Source of the DNA: Leptobrachium leishanense
Taxonomy: Eukaryota; Chordata; Amphibia; Anura; Megophryidae
Assembly: GCA_009667805.1 (NCBI GenBank)
Contig: CM019069.1
Location: 93,345,204-93,409,203, forward strand
Direction of reading: 5' to 3'
Length of the DNA stretch: 64,000 nucleotides
Shown here: piece after piece, positions 1-14,088 of the stretch
How positions within the stretch are numbered: the stretch's first letter is position 1
Layout: every line of letters begins with the position of its first letter
The notes under the pieces: model-generated
What the model saw: the letters and a program-made list of their open reading frames with translations, nothing else
Told to the model about the DNA's origin: nothing
Database searches by the model: none
Position numbers and translations under genes: made by a program

Positions 1-858
1 CCCTAAATGGTACTAAGTTAGGGAAATCAAAGCAGGAGAAGGATTTAGGAATAATCATAGACTTCCAACTAAGTAACAATACCCAATGTCAAACAGCAGC
101 CGCCAAGGCCAGCAAGGTATTGACATTCATTAAAAGGGGAATTCACGCTCGGGATGAAAACATAATTTTTCCCCTTTATAAATCAATGGTAAGACCACAC
201 CTTGAATATGCCGTGCAATTTTGGGTACCTGCCTTAAGAAAGGATATCACGGCCCTAGAAAAAGTGTTGAGACGGGCAACAAAATTGATAAGGGGAATGG
301 AAGGTTTAAGTTATGAGGAAAGACTAACAAGCTTAAACCTGTTTAGTTTAGAGAAACGGTGTCTTAGAGGAAATCTGATAACTTTATATAAATATATACG
401 GGGCCATTATAAACCATTGTCTAGAAACCTATTCATGAATAGGACTATAAACAGGACACGAGGTCACCCATATAGACTGAACGAAAGGAAATTCGGACTC
501 AAGAACAGGAAGAGTTATTTTACAGTAAAAACAATAAAGCGGTATAATTCTCTGCCTGTTGAGGTGGTTGGGTCAGAGACTGTACAGACTTTTAAACAAT
601 GATTGGATGGCTTCCTGCAAAAACATAATATTAAGGGTCATAATATTTAATATGTGGGTAAGCTTCTTGATCCATGGTGAAATCTGACTGCCATTCTGGG
701 GTCAAGAAGGAATTTTTTCCCTGTGTTTTGCATATTGGCGAGCGTTTACAACTGGGTGTTTTGCCTTCTTTTGGATCAACAGCAGTAGGTGATGTGTGAA
801 ATGCTGAACCTGATGGACGCATGGCTTTTTTCAGCCTATGTAGCTATGTATTATTAGA
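1..858 (+). mobile_element. CR1-like LINE, 5'-truncated 3' end
   Basis: The window opens inside the C-terminal part of a non-LTR reverse transcriptase. After the coding part comes a 3' untranslated stretch of about 250 bases that runs to the short TATGTATTATTAG-like end near 858. A tail of this kind, with its repeated short TATGTA-type words, resembles CR1-clade elements of frogs and fish; that resemblance is from memory of the family. The 5' part lies outside the window, so truncation cannot be told from window cut-off. Confidence 0.8.
3..602 (+). pseudogene. CR1-like reverse transcriptase, C-terminal fragment
   Basis: The frame is open from base 3, so the fragment continues from beyond the left edge; the first ATG at 120 is internal. 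Residues reading KDLGIIID, then YKSMVRPHLEYA near 180-225, then GHPYRL and SYFTVKTIKRYNSLP, follow the order of the thumb and C-terminal region of CR1-clade LINE polymerases. The catalytic YADD box is not present; it would lie to the left of the window. The frame stops at a TGA at 600-602, where the family normally continues with an Arg-Leu-Asp-Gly-Phe-Leu-like tail. Those residues do follow in frame after the stop, so this is a nonsense change (CGA to TGA would do it). The copy is not functional as seen. Confidence 0.85.
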
Positions 859-859
859 T

Positions 860-3164
860 TTCCATGACTTGTATAGTTTTAGTGAATGGAAGCTGATCAA
901 TTGATTTAACTACTCAGTATTGACTGTTGAAAGTGCACTCAATGCATGTTTCACCTTCTACACACTAGTTTAAGTCGCATGAATTTGGTGAATTACACAA
1001 GAGTACAATTAATGTGTGTTTTAACAGTCATTGCTGAGCTTCTCATGAGAGATTGTGAATTTTACTGTACATACAGGGAGTTAATACCAATGTAAGATGC
1101 GCTTGACATGTGTTCCACTGTTTACATGCACTGAAAACTGTGAAGGTGAAACGTATGAAGAGTGCACTTTATGTTGTTTTTAAGAGTTATTTGTTTTTTG
1201 GATATGTAAGAGTTAGGGGGAATGTGAGGGGGGAGTGATTCATGGTGGAATTACTGTTGGTGGTGCAGTGGTTGAGTAAATACAGTAGAGACCTACTCAT
1301 GACAGATTGTGATGATTACATAGAGAAAGGTGTTTGGAGGTTCTTTCAAATCCCTCCCAGTAACTAGTGCAACATTATAATGATCACAAGCAAACTTTCC
1401 TACACATATTGAATTTACAGTGCAGCAGAGTTGGATATTAATCTGATCCCTTGCTTCTAGCCAGTAACTGTACACAATAAGACATTTGCTGGAGGCATAT
1501 TCCAACCCACTTCAGTGACCTGTGTAACATTGAGAAGTAGGAAAGTTAACATATTCCCTCATATATAGAAAATATACCGGCAGCCTACCTCTTGTTCCTT
1601 TTATATACTGCAGGATATCCTCTTTGTTCATACCTAGCCAAATGTATTTACAATTAGTGGGCATACCTCTACTCTGTCTCTACTTTTGCATTTTCACTGC
1701 TTTCACGTTTATTTATTTTTAATTAAATGAATATGTATGGTATAGGAGCCCCTTTATGAATTAATAAAAGGAATTTTTCAGGTCTGTATTTTTCTTTGCA
1801 TTTTTATATAGATATTTTCATAGCATTCCTTATCCTCTTGTGTGGTTTTTGGCTTTATAATGTCTCAGAATCTGTAACACAATCCTCGCTCATGCATAAA
1901 TTTCCAGTTTCTAATCCCGAATCCAAACTTTCTCACATTTGGCAGCATAATCAAGATTTCAGGCGATTGTCTTTCTCGTATACCGTTTTTTGGAAAGCAG
2001 AAAATGAACCATCATTTAACACAATATTATTTTCATTAATGTATTGAGGACATGTGCCTTCGGTATATATATGCTGATAAAAATAATATTTTCTGGAAAT
2101 TGAAATAAGCGTTAATTCTGGCTTCAGAATCAACGGTCCAAATGGAGGCGCTTTGGGAAGATAAACATCTGATTGTTTCAGTCTAACTAGCAAAAAATAA
2201 GCATTTATGAACAATCATTCTTTAAAACATTATGACATTTTTGCCTAGATATTGTGTAATTATTATCTAGTCCAATTCACACTGCCATCTGAATCCTATG
2301 AGACCTTGAAAGAGTACATCAGCAAAACTGTTGAGAGAATGTTAACGACCTATAGAGATAAATAAGCCACAGTAGAAAGCACTCAGATGTGTCTTCTAAT
2401 ACAACAAATGCATTCACCGGTAAACAGACAATGCTCTTTATATGCCCACAAGCATATACAGATTAATGAACTTAATTGACCCCTGCATCTCCAAACCACC
2501 TGAATGAATTGGTACAAAACAAAAGAGGATCGGGACATGAAAACAACCAGGACTAACTTTGTAGATCAGCTGCAATCTTAAGACTGAACTAATATATCTA
2601 ACGCATTCATTTAGAAGGATGAACCAAGTAAAAAGGTTTACTGGTTTATAACAAATCTGTTTACTATATAAGACTCACGTAAGTTATTTGCTGGAGGTCT
2701 GGACATTGTTTCATAATGCTGCACATGAACAACGAGGTTTGAATCTCTTTCCATGTGGTCTGTTGAAGAATGATTTTGTTGTCGCATCACGTCAGCAAGA
2801 GCCCTAGTGGAGGAGTAAAATACAAAATTTTAATTTTTGCTAGCACCACAGGCAAAAGTAATACAACAGAGGGCAACAAGATGATGTTCATATTAAAAAA
2901 TATCATGAACGACTGTAAACCAACGAATGACAAGTTTTTGTTATGATGTATGATATCTGGTTCTAAAAAGAATAATATTCTTCGCTCAGAGATAGAGCTA
3001 ATTGAAACGGAAGCAGCATCATTCAGTCTCTTGATCTAGACACTGCCACAACCATGACCCAAAGTGGAGAATTGCTTTGGCCCCCTGGTCACACAAATGT
3101 AGGCCTCAGAGGGTGAGATATGAGAACACAGGCAGTAAATAAAGGTAGAGTAAAAACAAGAGTG
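860..3164. other. AT-rich sequence without recognised gene
   Basis: I see no recognisable protein domain, RNA gene or clear terminal repeats in this 2.3-kb stretch. Short open frames here have no familiar motifs and are consistent with chance. It could be intronic or intergenic host sequence, or an old unrecognised repeat. Confidence 0.5.
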
Positions 3165-3166
3165 TA

Positions 3167-4784
<1,618 letters not shown>

Positions 4785-4786
4785 TA

Positions 4787-6284
4787 TCTATAAAAGACAA
4801 AAATATTGCAAACATAGCATAATACAGCTTCACAAGCGTATGTATCAAAATGCCCATGCAGAAACGCACTCACAAGATCAATCAATTTAGAATGCATATC
4901 TAACAGTAGCCAGTTCCTACCAGGTAAACAAATACAAGAATAGTGAGAAAGAAATTTGAAACTAATTTCCTTTGGGAACTGGTCGGACTCCTGTCCCTAT
5001 TTCCCACATCTGTGATCTGTGTGACTTTACAGAGCTGCTGAGGCCTTGGCATCCTTGCATAATTAGGCATGTGAAATGAGTTTTGGAAGCCAAAATTTGC
5101 TTGAGGTTAACAATTAAAATTTGTTCATTCCACATTGCAAAACAAGCGACAGAGGCTCCAGAACTGTAATTCAATACAGGCCAATTTACTTAGATCCTTA
5201 GAGAGGCAATAGTGTAATCATGGCAGATGCCAGGTAAACTGAAGGCTAGCCGTCTTGATTTTTTTTAAAAAGAAGTCACCGTGAACTAGCACTCCAGAGT
5301 TTACCAGAGTGTTTGTGCTGGCTGTCACTAGCAGTGCTCTTACATATTTAGGAGAGACTGGATCTCTCTAGTGAAAAATACCAGTAGAGATCTACCCAGC
5401 CACAAACTCCCTGACATCTCATGTGCCCTTTTTCCTGGAATCCAAACCTCAGGCGTCGGCCAGGCCTAGGCCTCCTTTATAGCTGCACTCCACCCTAGAG
5501 ACAATGCTTCTGCATTGAAGTCCCTCAGTTCCCTTCACCCTGCGTGCAGTGCACATCTCCTACCTGACCTGTCCTGAAGATCCTGCCTACATCAACCATA
5601 CCCTTTGCCAATGTTCATCTGTGAATGACCTTTTGATTTGGACTGTGACAGTTCTCTGCCAGCCGGTTGCCAAGACCCATGCTATGAATTTTGATTGTGT
5701 TACTTATATTGCCCATTTTGGAGACCTTGCCTGATTAACTCTCAATTGTCTTTGTTCTGTCTCTTTCCCAGTAAGTGTCCTTTGTGTTTCTCCAGTTGCC
5801 CTATGTTTCTTGCTGTTGCAGTCAGCCCTCTTCAAGCCCTGCCCCTCTGTCTCTTGTTTCAGTATTCAGTTTATATTCAGTCCAGTTCCCGTCCTGCCCA
5901 CCTGTTGTGTTCTATCCTGTGTCTTGTACGTCAGTCCCATTCCTGTTTCACCCAGCTACCTGGTATAATCTATACATTATCTGGTGTTCTCTTTGGTTTG
6001 TCCCTGTTGTTTCCCCTCCTGAATAAACCTTTCCTCTGACGAAACTGAGAGTCAGAGGGGTTACTATTATATTTTTCCAGCATATCTGGCTTTTATGTTA
6101 CCTTTATTCCAAGGTAGCCGCGTGTGTAAACCTCAGTATAGGAACAACTCTGCTGGAGATTCAATTCTATTTGGTCTGAGTGCGGGAGTATGAGGCGAAC
6201 AGGTTGGCCCTGAACACCTGTGAGGTCTACATATGAGAGCTAGCAGCTCTCATAAAGTTGCTGGACCCAAAGGAGATAACATAT
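4787..6284. other. Unassigned; possible LTR 3' region near 5440-6060
   Basis: There is no gene. The stretch 5440-6060 is pyrimidine-rich, has many CCTG/TTCCTG words, and ends with an AATAAA signal near 6023 followed by CCTTTCCTCTGACG. That composition resembles the R-U5 part of frog LTR elements. I could not find a matching partner LTR or a target duplication, so the assignment is tentative. The rest (4787-5440 and 6060-6284) shows nothing I recognise. Confidence 0.35.
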
Positions 6285-6467
6285 ATTTATTTATTTATAA
6301 AGGATTTTACCAGGAAGGATACATTGAGATTTCTCTCGTTTTCAAGTATGTCCTGGGTTCGAGAACATTGAGTGGTTACAGAAATACAAAATAGTAAAAT
6401 GCAAGATATTAACACAGGACCAAATATACAGATTAACAGAAAAATAAATATGGAGGAAATGTAGTCA

Positions 6468-9400
6468 TTATGTTACATGTTTACAGGTGCATTTTGTATT
6501 GAGGTATGCTAATAGGGAGCTCTTAAGGGACTTTAGACTGGGGGAAGATTTGACGGCATCTGGGAGGTTATTCCATATTTGTGGTGCTCTGTAGGAAAAT
6601 GAGGATCGAGCCGTTTTCTTTTTGTATTGCGGTATTGCAAGTAAGGTGCTGGTCCTGGATCGGAGGTTATAGGATGAGGGAACTGCCGGGGGAAGCAGCA
6701 TATTCAGGTAGGGTGGTAGCTTCCCAGAAAAGCTCTTAAACACCAGGTTGGAAAGGTGAAGGGTGCGTCTAGAGTCCAGTGATGGCCAGTTTAGTTCTTT
6801 TAACATGTCACAATGGTGGGTCATGTAGTTACATTGTAGCACAAAGCGACAGAATGAGTTATACAATGTAGTAAGTTTCTGGAGGTGTGTTTGCGGGGCG
6901 GCTGCATACACTACATCTCCGTATTCAATGGCTGGCATAAGCATTTGTTGTACAATCTGCTTTCTTACTGCGGGGCTCAGGCAGGATTTGTTTCTGTACA
7001 GGGCACCTAGTTTGGGGTAAAGTTTAGATGAGAGTTTTTCGATGTGGGGGCCAAAAGATAGATTTGGGTCTAACCACATACCTAGGTATTTGAGAGAGGT
7101 GACTGTGGTCAGTGTGCCGTTTGATTTTGTCCCAACACATAGATGGGGTGTTTGCAATTTGTGTAGTTTAGGTGCAGTTCCAAAGAGCATTGTAACCGTT
7201 TTGTCAGTATTTAGAAAAAGTTTGTTATTTGCTATCCACTTTTCTACCCCTGTGAATTCTTCTTGCAGCACGGCCTCCAGCTGCGGGAGATTTGGTTTGC
7301 TGGTATAGATTACCGTGTCGTCTGCGTACATGTGTACAGTTGAAGCTTTGCAGACATTGGGCAGATCGTTTATGAATATTGTGAATAGCAGGGGGCCAAG
7401 TATCGAGCCTTGGGGTACACCGCACGTGACTGGGAGGGGAAGGGAAGTGCTGTCAGAAATGGACACAAATTGAGACCTGTCAGACACATATGATTGGAAC
7501 CAGGTTAACGTACTATCACCAATACCAGAGTTTTTAAGTTTTTGTAATAGGATGCCATGGTCTACTGTGTCAAAAGCCTTGGCAAAGTCAAGGAAGATGG
7601 CTCCAGTTAGATTTCCTTGTTCCATGCCCGCTTGGATATCATTACAAACTTTTAAAAGGGCAGTTGTAGTTGAATGGTTTGGACGAAAGCCTGATTGATC
7701 TGGGGTTAAATAGTTCTGATACTGATAATAATCACGTAATTGAGTGTAGACACATTTTTCCAGAATTTTTGACATTACAGGGAGCAGTGATATCGGGCGG
7801 TAGTTGGATACCAAAGTATTGTCTCCACTTTTATGGATAGGTACCACCCTTGCAGTCTTCCAGAGTATGGGTATGTATCCAGTTGCCAGTGATTCATTAA
7901 TCAGGGTTGCGACAGGTTTAGCAATTGCTGGTGCACTGATTTTCAGCAGCATTGCTGGGATTTGATCAGGTCCAGACTGGTATTTCATTTTTTGGTTACG
8001 GAGAAGTTTAGTGATGGCACCGACAGGCACAGGCCTAAAACTGAATAGGTCTGGGTTACGGGGTTTTTGCACTGTTGGTGGGTCCTGACCTTCGTGTGGC
8101 CTTTCTGATTGCGTTTCATTTCCTAGCTTAGCAATGAGGGTGGTGGCGCATCCAAAAAAATAATTATTAAAAGCATTTGCTACATCTAGGGGGTGTTGTA
8201 CAGTTTGGTTGTTTACTTTTAAAGCAGCTGGTTGGGAGTGGCTGGGGGGTGCTTGTATGTTACTTATGATTTTCCAAAAATTTCTGGGGTTTGATATGTT
8301 ATTGTTTAAATTTTCATTGAAGTATTGGGCTTTAGCCATTTTTGTTTCTTTTGTGCATTCATTCCAGCATTTTCGGTATTCACAGTGATCGTTCATGGAT
8401 CCAGTACTCTTGAACTTTGACCACAGGGAGTCTCTAAACTGGTACATATGCGTGAGGTCAGCTGTAACCCAGGGGAGATGGGCCCCTTTTACTCGCACTT
8501 TACGCAGCGGGGCATGGGAATTCCAGACTTGCAGGAGCTCAGACTGAAAGTATTCAACTGCACAGTCTAGGTCTGGGATTAGGTTTAGCCTGTACCAGGG
8601 GAGCTGTTTGAGATCACTTAGGAAGGATTCAAGAATAAATTTCTTGAAAGACCTGGTGGTTATTACCTTTGGGGGAGATTTCAAGGCCTTTATTTTGCGC
8701 ACGCAATACACTAGACAATGGTCACTAAAGCTATTAGCAAGAACGCCTGCCTCCTGTATTCTATCAGGAGATGAGGAGAGAATCCAGTCCAGCAAGGTAT
8801 GGTTAGGGCTTTTCATATTAATGCGAGTGGGGGAGGAGATTAATTGAGTTAGCTGCAAAGTTTTAAATAGTGTGCAGTGTTTATTGTTTTTAGGATTTAG
8901 CCAATCTGTATTAAAATCACCGAGGACCAGCAGTTCACTTTTTTGGTTTTGGGCAAGTAGGTTATTAAGGATTTGAGATATGTCAGAGAGGGAGTGCACT
9001 GGAGAGCTCGGTGGACGATACAACCCAGCAACAATGATTGATTTATTGAATGGGATCTCAATTATACCAGAGAGGAAATCAAAGGTGACAGGAGAGCTAG
9101 AAGTCTGTAAGGGGGTGAACTTTATGGACTCCTCAACATAAATAACAATTCCCCCTCCTCTCTTTGCTCTGTCTTTTCTATAACATGAATACCCCTGTAT
9201 TGATATGGCAGAGTCTGGTACTTTTGGGGTTAACCACGACTCTGTGAGCACCAAGACTTTGGGTTTGTAATAGCAGCACCAAGCCTGAAGCTCATCCAAT
9301 TTAGGGAGTAAACTTCGGATGTTACAGTGCACGAATGAGAGGCCTTTTTTAGTGGGGAGACTAAAGGTTGTGTCACCTATAGGACCAGGGTTAGATTCCA

Positions 9401-9635
9401 CATCGTTTGCCAGGGAAAGTAGCAGAATGAATAGAAATTTGGACAGAGTTTTCTTTTGGTGATACTGTAATTGCACAGTATTAAATCTCTGTGTGGGGGT
9501 AGGAGGGCTGGACTTTAGTACTCTCCACCAGCACTCTGCTGACAGGTTAGAAGAACCAAGTAGGCTGGGGTGTATAGGGACTTGATTTCCATCCTGGGGA
9601 TGAATGGATGAATGGTATGAATGGAGATCTACCAT
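6468..9635 (-). CDS. LINE polyprotein: 2A-like peptide, AP endonuclease, reverse transcriptase
   Basis: This 1055-residue protein would nick target DNA and reverse-transcribe its own RNA. Residues 64-85 carry a hydrophobic run followed by a 2A-like motif ending NPGP. Residues 100-312 form an AP-type endonuclease, with [23 protein letters not shown] and SDH holding the usual catalytic Asn, Glu, Asp/Asn and His. Residues 590-860 form the reverse transcriptase: [42 protein letters not shown] (Asp683), [14 protein letters not shown] and MYADDTVIY (Asp pair 772-773). The C-terminal part resembles L2/CR1-clade proteins. No ORF1 with RNA-binding motifs lies upstream. The start was chosen as the first ATG of an uninterrupted frame. 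No stop or frameshift breaks it, so this copy may be recently active. Clade placement (L2 versus a close CR1 relative) is from memory. Confidence 0.92.
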   Translation of the reverse strand: MVDLHSYHSSIHPQDGNQVPIHPSLLGSSNLSAECWWRVLKSSPPTPTQRFNTVQLQYHQKKTLSKFLFILLLSLANDVESNPGPIGDTTFSLPTKKGLSFVHCNIRSLLPKLDELQAWCCYYKPKVLVLTESWLTPKVPDSAISIQGYSCYRKDRAKRGGGIVIYVEESIKFTPLQTSSSPVTFDFLSGIIEIPFNKSIIVAGLYRPPSSPVHSLSDISQILNNLLAQNQKSELLVLGDFNTDWLNPKNNKHCTLFKTLQLTQLISSPTRINMKSPNHTLLDWILSSSPDRIQEAGVLANSFSDHCLVYCVRKIKALKSPPKVITTRSFKKFILESFLSDLKQLPWYRLNLIPDLDCAVEYFQSELLQVWNSHAPLRKVRVKGAHLPWVTADLTHMYQFRDSLWSKFKSTGSMNDHCEYRKCWNECTKETKMAKAQYFNENLNNNISNPRNFWKIISNIQAPPSHSQPAALKVNNQTVQHPLDVANAFNNYFFGCATTLIAKLGNETQSERPHEGQDPPTVQKPRNPDLFSFRPVPVGAITKLLRNQKMKYQSGPDQIPAMLLKISAPAIAKPVATLINESLATGYIPILWKTARVVPIHKSGDNTLVSNYRPISLLPVMSKILEKCVYTQLRDYYQYQNYLTPDQSGFRPNHSTTTALLKVCNDIQAGMEQGNLTGAIFLDFAKAFDTVDHGILLQKLKNSGIGDSTLTWFQSYVSDRSQFVSISDSTSLPLPVTCGVPQGSILGPLLFTIFINDLPNVCKASTVHMYADDTVIYTSKPNLPQLEAVLQEEFTGVEKWIANNKLFLNTDKTVTMLFGTAPKLHKLQTPHLCVGTKSNGTLTTVTSLKYLGMWLDPNLSFGPHIEKLSSKLYPKLGALYRNKSCLSPAVRKQIVQQMLMPAIEYGDVVYAAAPQTHLQKLTTLYNSFCRFVLQCNYMTHHCDMLKELNWPSLDSRRTLHLSNLVFKSFSGKLPPYLNMLLPPAVPSSYNLRSRTSTLLAIPQYKKKTARSSFSYRAPQIWNNLPDAVKSSPSLKSLKSSLLAYLNTKCTCKHVT
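9381..9404 (-). other. 2A-like ribosome-skipping motif within the LINE ORF
   Basis: Codons 78-85 of the LINE ORF encode DVESNPGP, exactly the D-(V/I)-E-X-N-P-G-P signature at which ribosomes skip a peptide bond between Gly and Pro. The residues just before it (LLLSLAN) are hydrophobic, as in known 2A sequences. If active it would release an 84-residue leader and a separate endonuclease-polymerase beginning with Pro85. 2A-like motifs are known in several non-LTR retrotransposons; activity here is inference. Confidence 0.85.
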
Positions 9636-9660
9636 ATTAGGGCCCCCTGGCTCGGTGTAC

Positions 9661-10701
9661 GAAGGAGGTGTTTTTTCCTTGATATTACATTACCAGACTA
9701 TCCCTTTAAGCCACCAAAGATTTATGAGGTCTATTGCAGACGTCACTCACCACCTGAACCCGAGGGAACAGTTAAAGAGGTTTAGGCGCTCACCATTAAG
9801 CAGCACCGCATGCCCAACAGTTGAGCCTGGACAGATAAGGCTCCTAAATCGGTGAGTGTGACCAATCTTTTATTACACTAAGAAATTACCAACTGATGCT
9901 GTGCTATGAGAGCGCTGTCTCTCTGCTCTCTTTTATGTCTCTTCACCTGAGGTAATGACGATGTTCCAAAGAAGGGAAGTGGCCACCCTATAGTTGGCCC
10001 AAAGGCGTTTTACTCCAGAGCCCGGATCTAAGAGGCTCTGGAATTTGTAAGTGTGCAATCACTACAGTATATGTTTTTCTAACGGTCATAAGACGTTATT
10101 GCACCATTACCCATCTCTCTCTTTTTTTATCTCCCGTTTGTTGTGGAGTCAATTGGTGTCATAGGAGGAACTGTAACATCAACCGACTGCAGAGCATGTT
10201 TTGGTGCACAGTCTGCCCATCTAGGAACTCTGGAAACGAACAATAAGGACGCTAGATCCTCAGTACGCGTTAAAAATTGGCGTAAGGTTCTTTATGTATC
10301 ACTAAGTGGATGCTAGCATCTGGACTTGGGCCATATTTCTAATCACGGCATTGATATATTTGCACAATTTTGCACTATACGCACTTTATTGTCGCATTTT
10401 GCACTGTGTATTATGGTATGATCAACTGTTGCACTAGAACTTTATACCCTCTAGAAGCTGCATTTGCACAATTAAGGATGCACTTTATGTGAACCGGAAG
10501 GAATTATGCACATCTGACGGTTAAGGTTGATATAACATTGACATTTGTTATATATAATAACTGTTGCGCCACTAGGAATCCCCCCCTTCTTTCTATTGAT
10601 TTCTGCACAACCCCTCGAGAATCTGTGCCAACTCCTAGGCGGCAGCAAAACGTAGTAATTACTCAAATCTAGATAAGAGCGCCCCCACCGATCCTTCCCT
10701 T

Positions 10702-10740
<39 letters not shown>

Positions 10741-11052
10741 GTTCAACAAACCCGAAACAGCGCTGTCATAGGATTGGCTTTGACCAGTTGCATACCTTAT
10801 CTCTGCTAGAAAGCCACAGTGTGGCATAGCATTGATGTTAGGGTTCTGTATAATAACAGATCCAGGATGCATAAAATTGAGACAGAGGTCATTTGCATAT
10901 CCTACCCAGAGTTCCTTGCTGCATATGGGGAATGTGGCACAGGAACTCTGGGATGCAATTCTTTGGTGGCTTCTGCAATAATAAACACACTTATTATAGT
11001 GTGGAGGCTTTTTATCTCACTTTTAGTCCACCACAACCCTTGTAGACACTAT
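9661..11052. other. Unassigned retroelement-like sequence
   Basis: No gene was recognised. It contains repeated TTGCACA/TTTGCAC words near 10360-10470 and a (TA)n microsatellite at about 10707-10739. The sequence has the mixed texture of an old retroelement 3' region (possibly Penelope-like), but no domain or terminal repeat supports a firm call. Confidence 0.3.
10707..10739. repeat. (TA)n microsatellite
   Basis: About 16 TA dinucleotides in an uninterrupted run. Similar TA runs lie at about 11949-11966, 12583-12605, 24345-24370 and 24451-24468; several of them sit at or beside the hairpins described in this window. Confidence 0.95.
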
Positions 11053-11966
11053 CAGGGTTATCCAAAGAGCTCCGAATTGCTTGAGAAAGGTAACCGAACG
11101 CTGAAAATCAGCGTTCGGTTACCTTTCCTGGCCATTCGGCTATCCAGAAAGCAGGCAATTCGCCAAATCCTGGCGAATAGCCTGCACATACGGTGCCTGT
11201 TCAGTGCCTGTTCGAGGGCAGTGAAATCCCCATAAAAAAGCACTGCTTCGGCTATTCAGAGATCACAAACCAGCAGTGAAAGGTTCCCGAAATGCCCTGC
11301 CATTCGGTGGTTTAATTCGGCAAGTTTATTCAGGAGAATCCCATAGGCTTCAACGTTAAAAATATTCCCGTTTTAATTCAATATCTAATAAACCGTTCAT
11401 TATAAAATTCTGCAGTAAAGAGTCTCTTTATTTATCGATTTTTTAGGATATTTTAATCATTTTTCTGATTTATTTTTTTCTAAAAGTCCGATTTTTTTTT
11501 TGATTTTTTTTTAAGTTTACTTATTTTTTCTGTAACAGCCCTTTTTATTATCATTCCCTGGACCTCCTGTGTAAATTTCATAAATTTTCGCTCAGTAGTT
11601 TCTTTGCAAACAGCTTTTCACTTTCAAACAATCATACAAACGGTTTTGCTAATTTATTCACTGCCTCGTCTGTGGTCTCGGCTGCTTCGGCTGCGTGTGA
11701 TTGGCTCCTGCTCGGGTTTTTCGACGGGTTAATCCAGATGTTTTTGCGTGTTTTGGCGTGCATTCGGTGGGTTTTGCGGTTAGTTTTCGTCGGGTTTGCG
11801 GCAGCCTTTCCCTGTAATTCGAGGACCCTGTGGTGCTTGCTGAATACACCACAGGGTCACCGAAATGGGATCGGCAAAAGGAACCGAATTGAAGAGAACG
11901 AAAAGTCACCGAACGTGCGGTGACTTTTCGAATCTCTTTGAAAATAATTATATATATATATATATA

Positions 11967-12510
11967 ACAAACCAGAAAGAGAGCACACCAAACAACATGT
12001 TCAAACAGTACAGAAGAAACCACAGCAGCTAAATTCATTTAGACGGGAGATTTTACCAGGTTTAACCCTTTAAATGCCTACAAACAATTCTTATCCCCTT
12101 CAAATGCACTATAGTTCTTAACCCTTTGATGTTGAGCTGTGTTGAAAATGGTGGAAGTTTAGTTTGCAATGGATGGCCATGGATTGCGTAAGCCTGCCAA
12201 CAGCGACAATGTATTCCACCCTTGGCAGGTCCTAACATACTAACCTAATGACTGCTCTTATGGGATAAACTTACTTGTTGAGGACCCAGTCCTTTCTGAA
12301 GCTCCCTGCAGATCAACTTCCACCATTTTCAACACAGCTCAACATCAAAGGGTTAAGAACTATAGTGCATTTGAAGGGGATAAGAATTGTTTGTAGGCAT
12401 TTAAAGGGTTAAACCTGGTAAAATCTCCTGTCTAAATGAATTTAGCTGCTGTTGTGGTTTCTTCTGTACTGTTTGAACATGTTGTTTGGTGTGCTCTCTT
12501 TCTGGTTTGT
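11967..12510. repeat. Near-perfect palindrome, about 195-base arms
   Basis: Bases 11967-12159 and 12315-12510 are reverse complements of each other over their whole length. By eye the only differences are one C/T change near the ACGGGAGATT word and a three-base indel in the GCAGC region. The spacer is 155 bases. Such arms can extrude a cruciform or give a long hairpin RNA. It is probably a fold-back MITE or a recent inverted duplication; the near identity of the arms suggests youth or arm-to-arm conversion. Confidence 0.9.
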
Positions 12511-12589
12511 TGTATTATATTGTCTTGAGATGCACCCGCACTGAAAGCGTAGTTAAGGTTGAGTGCTGCCCTTCTTGTGTAATATATAT

Positions 12590-12780
12590 ATATATATATA
12601 TATATTATATACACACAAATAAGGCAAAATAGGAGCACTCTGGGTCTTCTAGTAAAACAAAAAAAGTTTATTAGAAATAACATAAAAGGTGACCGACGTT
12701 TCGGCTCCTTGAAGCCTTTATCAAGGTAGCAATACAAATGAAAAAAAAAAAGAAAGCTTGAAAGCTTCCAAATTTGAAAC
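12590..12780 (-). other. Penelope-like element end with decayed hammerhead-like motif
   Basis: On the minus strand at about 12725-12680 the sequence reads TTGATAA, a short GGCT...AGCC stem, then GAAACGTC. This has the order of a hammerhead ribozyme core (CTGANGA, stem, GAAA, UH), but the C3 and G8 positions are changed. Sequence of this type is common at ends of Penelope-like retroelements in vertebrates. It is too degraded to be catalytic. Confidence 0.4.
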
Positions 12781-13043
12781 GCTGCTTGCAAAACAACTAC
12801 TGGACACAAATGTCTGGAATATATAAGGTCTTATGAATAAAACTAAAAAAGGTCCGTTACAGAAAAAAAACGTTAAAAAAAAATAAAATATCAGGAAATA
12901 ATTTTTTGACGTAAGATGGTTAAAAAATCCTAATGAATAAAGAGACTTTTTGCTACAGATTAAAAGAATAAACGGTTTAGTAGATTTTAGATAAAAACAG
13001 GAATATTTTTTAACATTGAAACCTATGGGATTCGGCTGATTAA

Positions 13044-14088
13044 CCCTTTCGCTGCTGAGCCTTTTCACACCTCTGTGCTGAGCTCATTTTCACTGGTTTC
13101 GCTCATCATGTTTAAATGCGATTTGAAGTCACATTTTATTATACAACCCAGACATATTATGTATCGTTCTTTCCGGGAGACTCAGCAGATTCATAATATA
13201 TCATTATTATATGTATATGTTATGTCCTGTCTGTATATTATAACAAAGAATACAATAAAATTAGAATTTTCAATAATTTACAACGTGTAAAGTGTTTTTT
13301 TCACATTTTAACATGCGAACGTTTGCGGTTATATTTTCTATGGGTTGCGCTTGTTAAAAAAATTAGAAACGGGGAATCGTTACTTTTTTTTAGGAAAATT
13401 TGTGTTTTTTAGTAAACGCCCCCCCAATGAAAAAATCGTTAGTGCAGCATCATTGTTCACATTATAATTGAAATGGGAACAATATTGCTGCATTAATAAA
13501 AACAAAACAAAAAAGTTTATATATTTTTTTAATTTTATTTTTAATTATTTTTTTTTACATTGTACATGGTCATGTTTGGTATCATCATATCAAACATTAA
13601 CCCCTAGCTGTCACGAATCAGGAGCTAGGGGGTACATTGGAACCCCCTATCTCCACCATAGGTAGCAGCAAGGGGTTAATTGCGGAACTGGCGCCATCGC
13701 GCTATGCGTGATGACGCCAGTCGCTAGGGTTATATCCTGGAAGCTTGGCCGACATCGAAGATGTCGGCCAGCTCCGGGAGGGGACCGCGATACGGTGCAT
13801 GTTAGCGAAATAACGCAATCCAGCCCCCTAAGGGTTAAAGACAGCCGCCGCTTGGAAGGGCAGGCTGTGCCCTTCCAAGCGGTGCCTGTCTTTTCCCGAT
13901 GGCCCGCATGGATGAGGAGGGGGAGAGTTCCGAAGGAACCCGCCGGGGTCCGGGGTCCCGGAGGCTGGGCTGACATCGAGGAATCCCGGTCGATCGCCGC
14001 TGCAAATGGAGGACACACTCAGCGCGTCCTCCGCAGCGAAGTGTCCATGCAGCAGGGTGTGCTGAGCGCGTCCTCCGCATGGAAAAGG
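13044..14088. mobile_element. TTAA-flanked piggyBac-like MITE, copy 1
   Basis: The element is bounded by TTAA at 13040-13043 and 14089-14092. It begins CCCTTTCGCTGCTGAG and ends with the complement of CCTTTTCCATGCGGAGG, so the termini are CC(C)TTT-type, as in piggyBac elements. It interrupts the right arm of the fold-back element precisely: the sequences on either side of it align with the uninterrupted left arm. No transposase frame was found. A related reverse-orientation copy is at 37600-38466. An internal TTAA-bounded segment (13598-13677) may be a further nested piece. Confidence 0.7.

Larger units (their letters stand above)
6285..9660 (-). mobile_element. Full-length L2/CR1-type LINE with intact ORF
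   Basis: The element runs right to left. Its 3' end is an untranslated region of about 180 bases that finishes in a short TAAA repeat at about 6285-6302, typical of L2-like tails. The same 3' end recurs at 55170, 61085, 61977 and, in shortened forms, at 40738 and 50970. The 5' boundary is uncertain: the ORF starts at 9635 and I set the limit just upstream, but some of 9660-9860 could be 5' untranslated sequence. No convincing target-site duplication was seen. Confidence 0.85.

Noticed and set aside
10669..11243. Frames across the TA repeat and around 11058-11235
   Set aside because: The Tyr-Ile runs are translated TA microsatellite. The remainder matches the inverted arms of the fold-back element.
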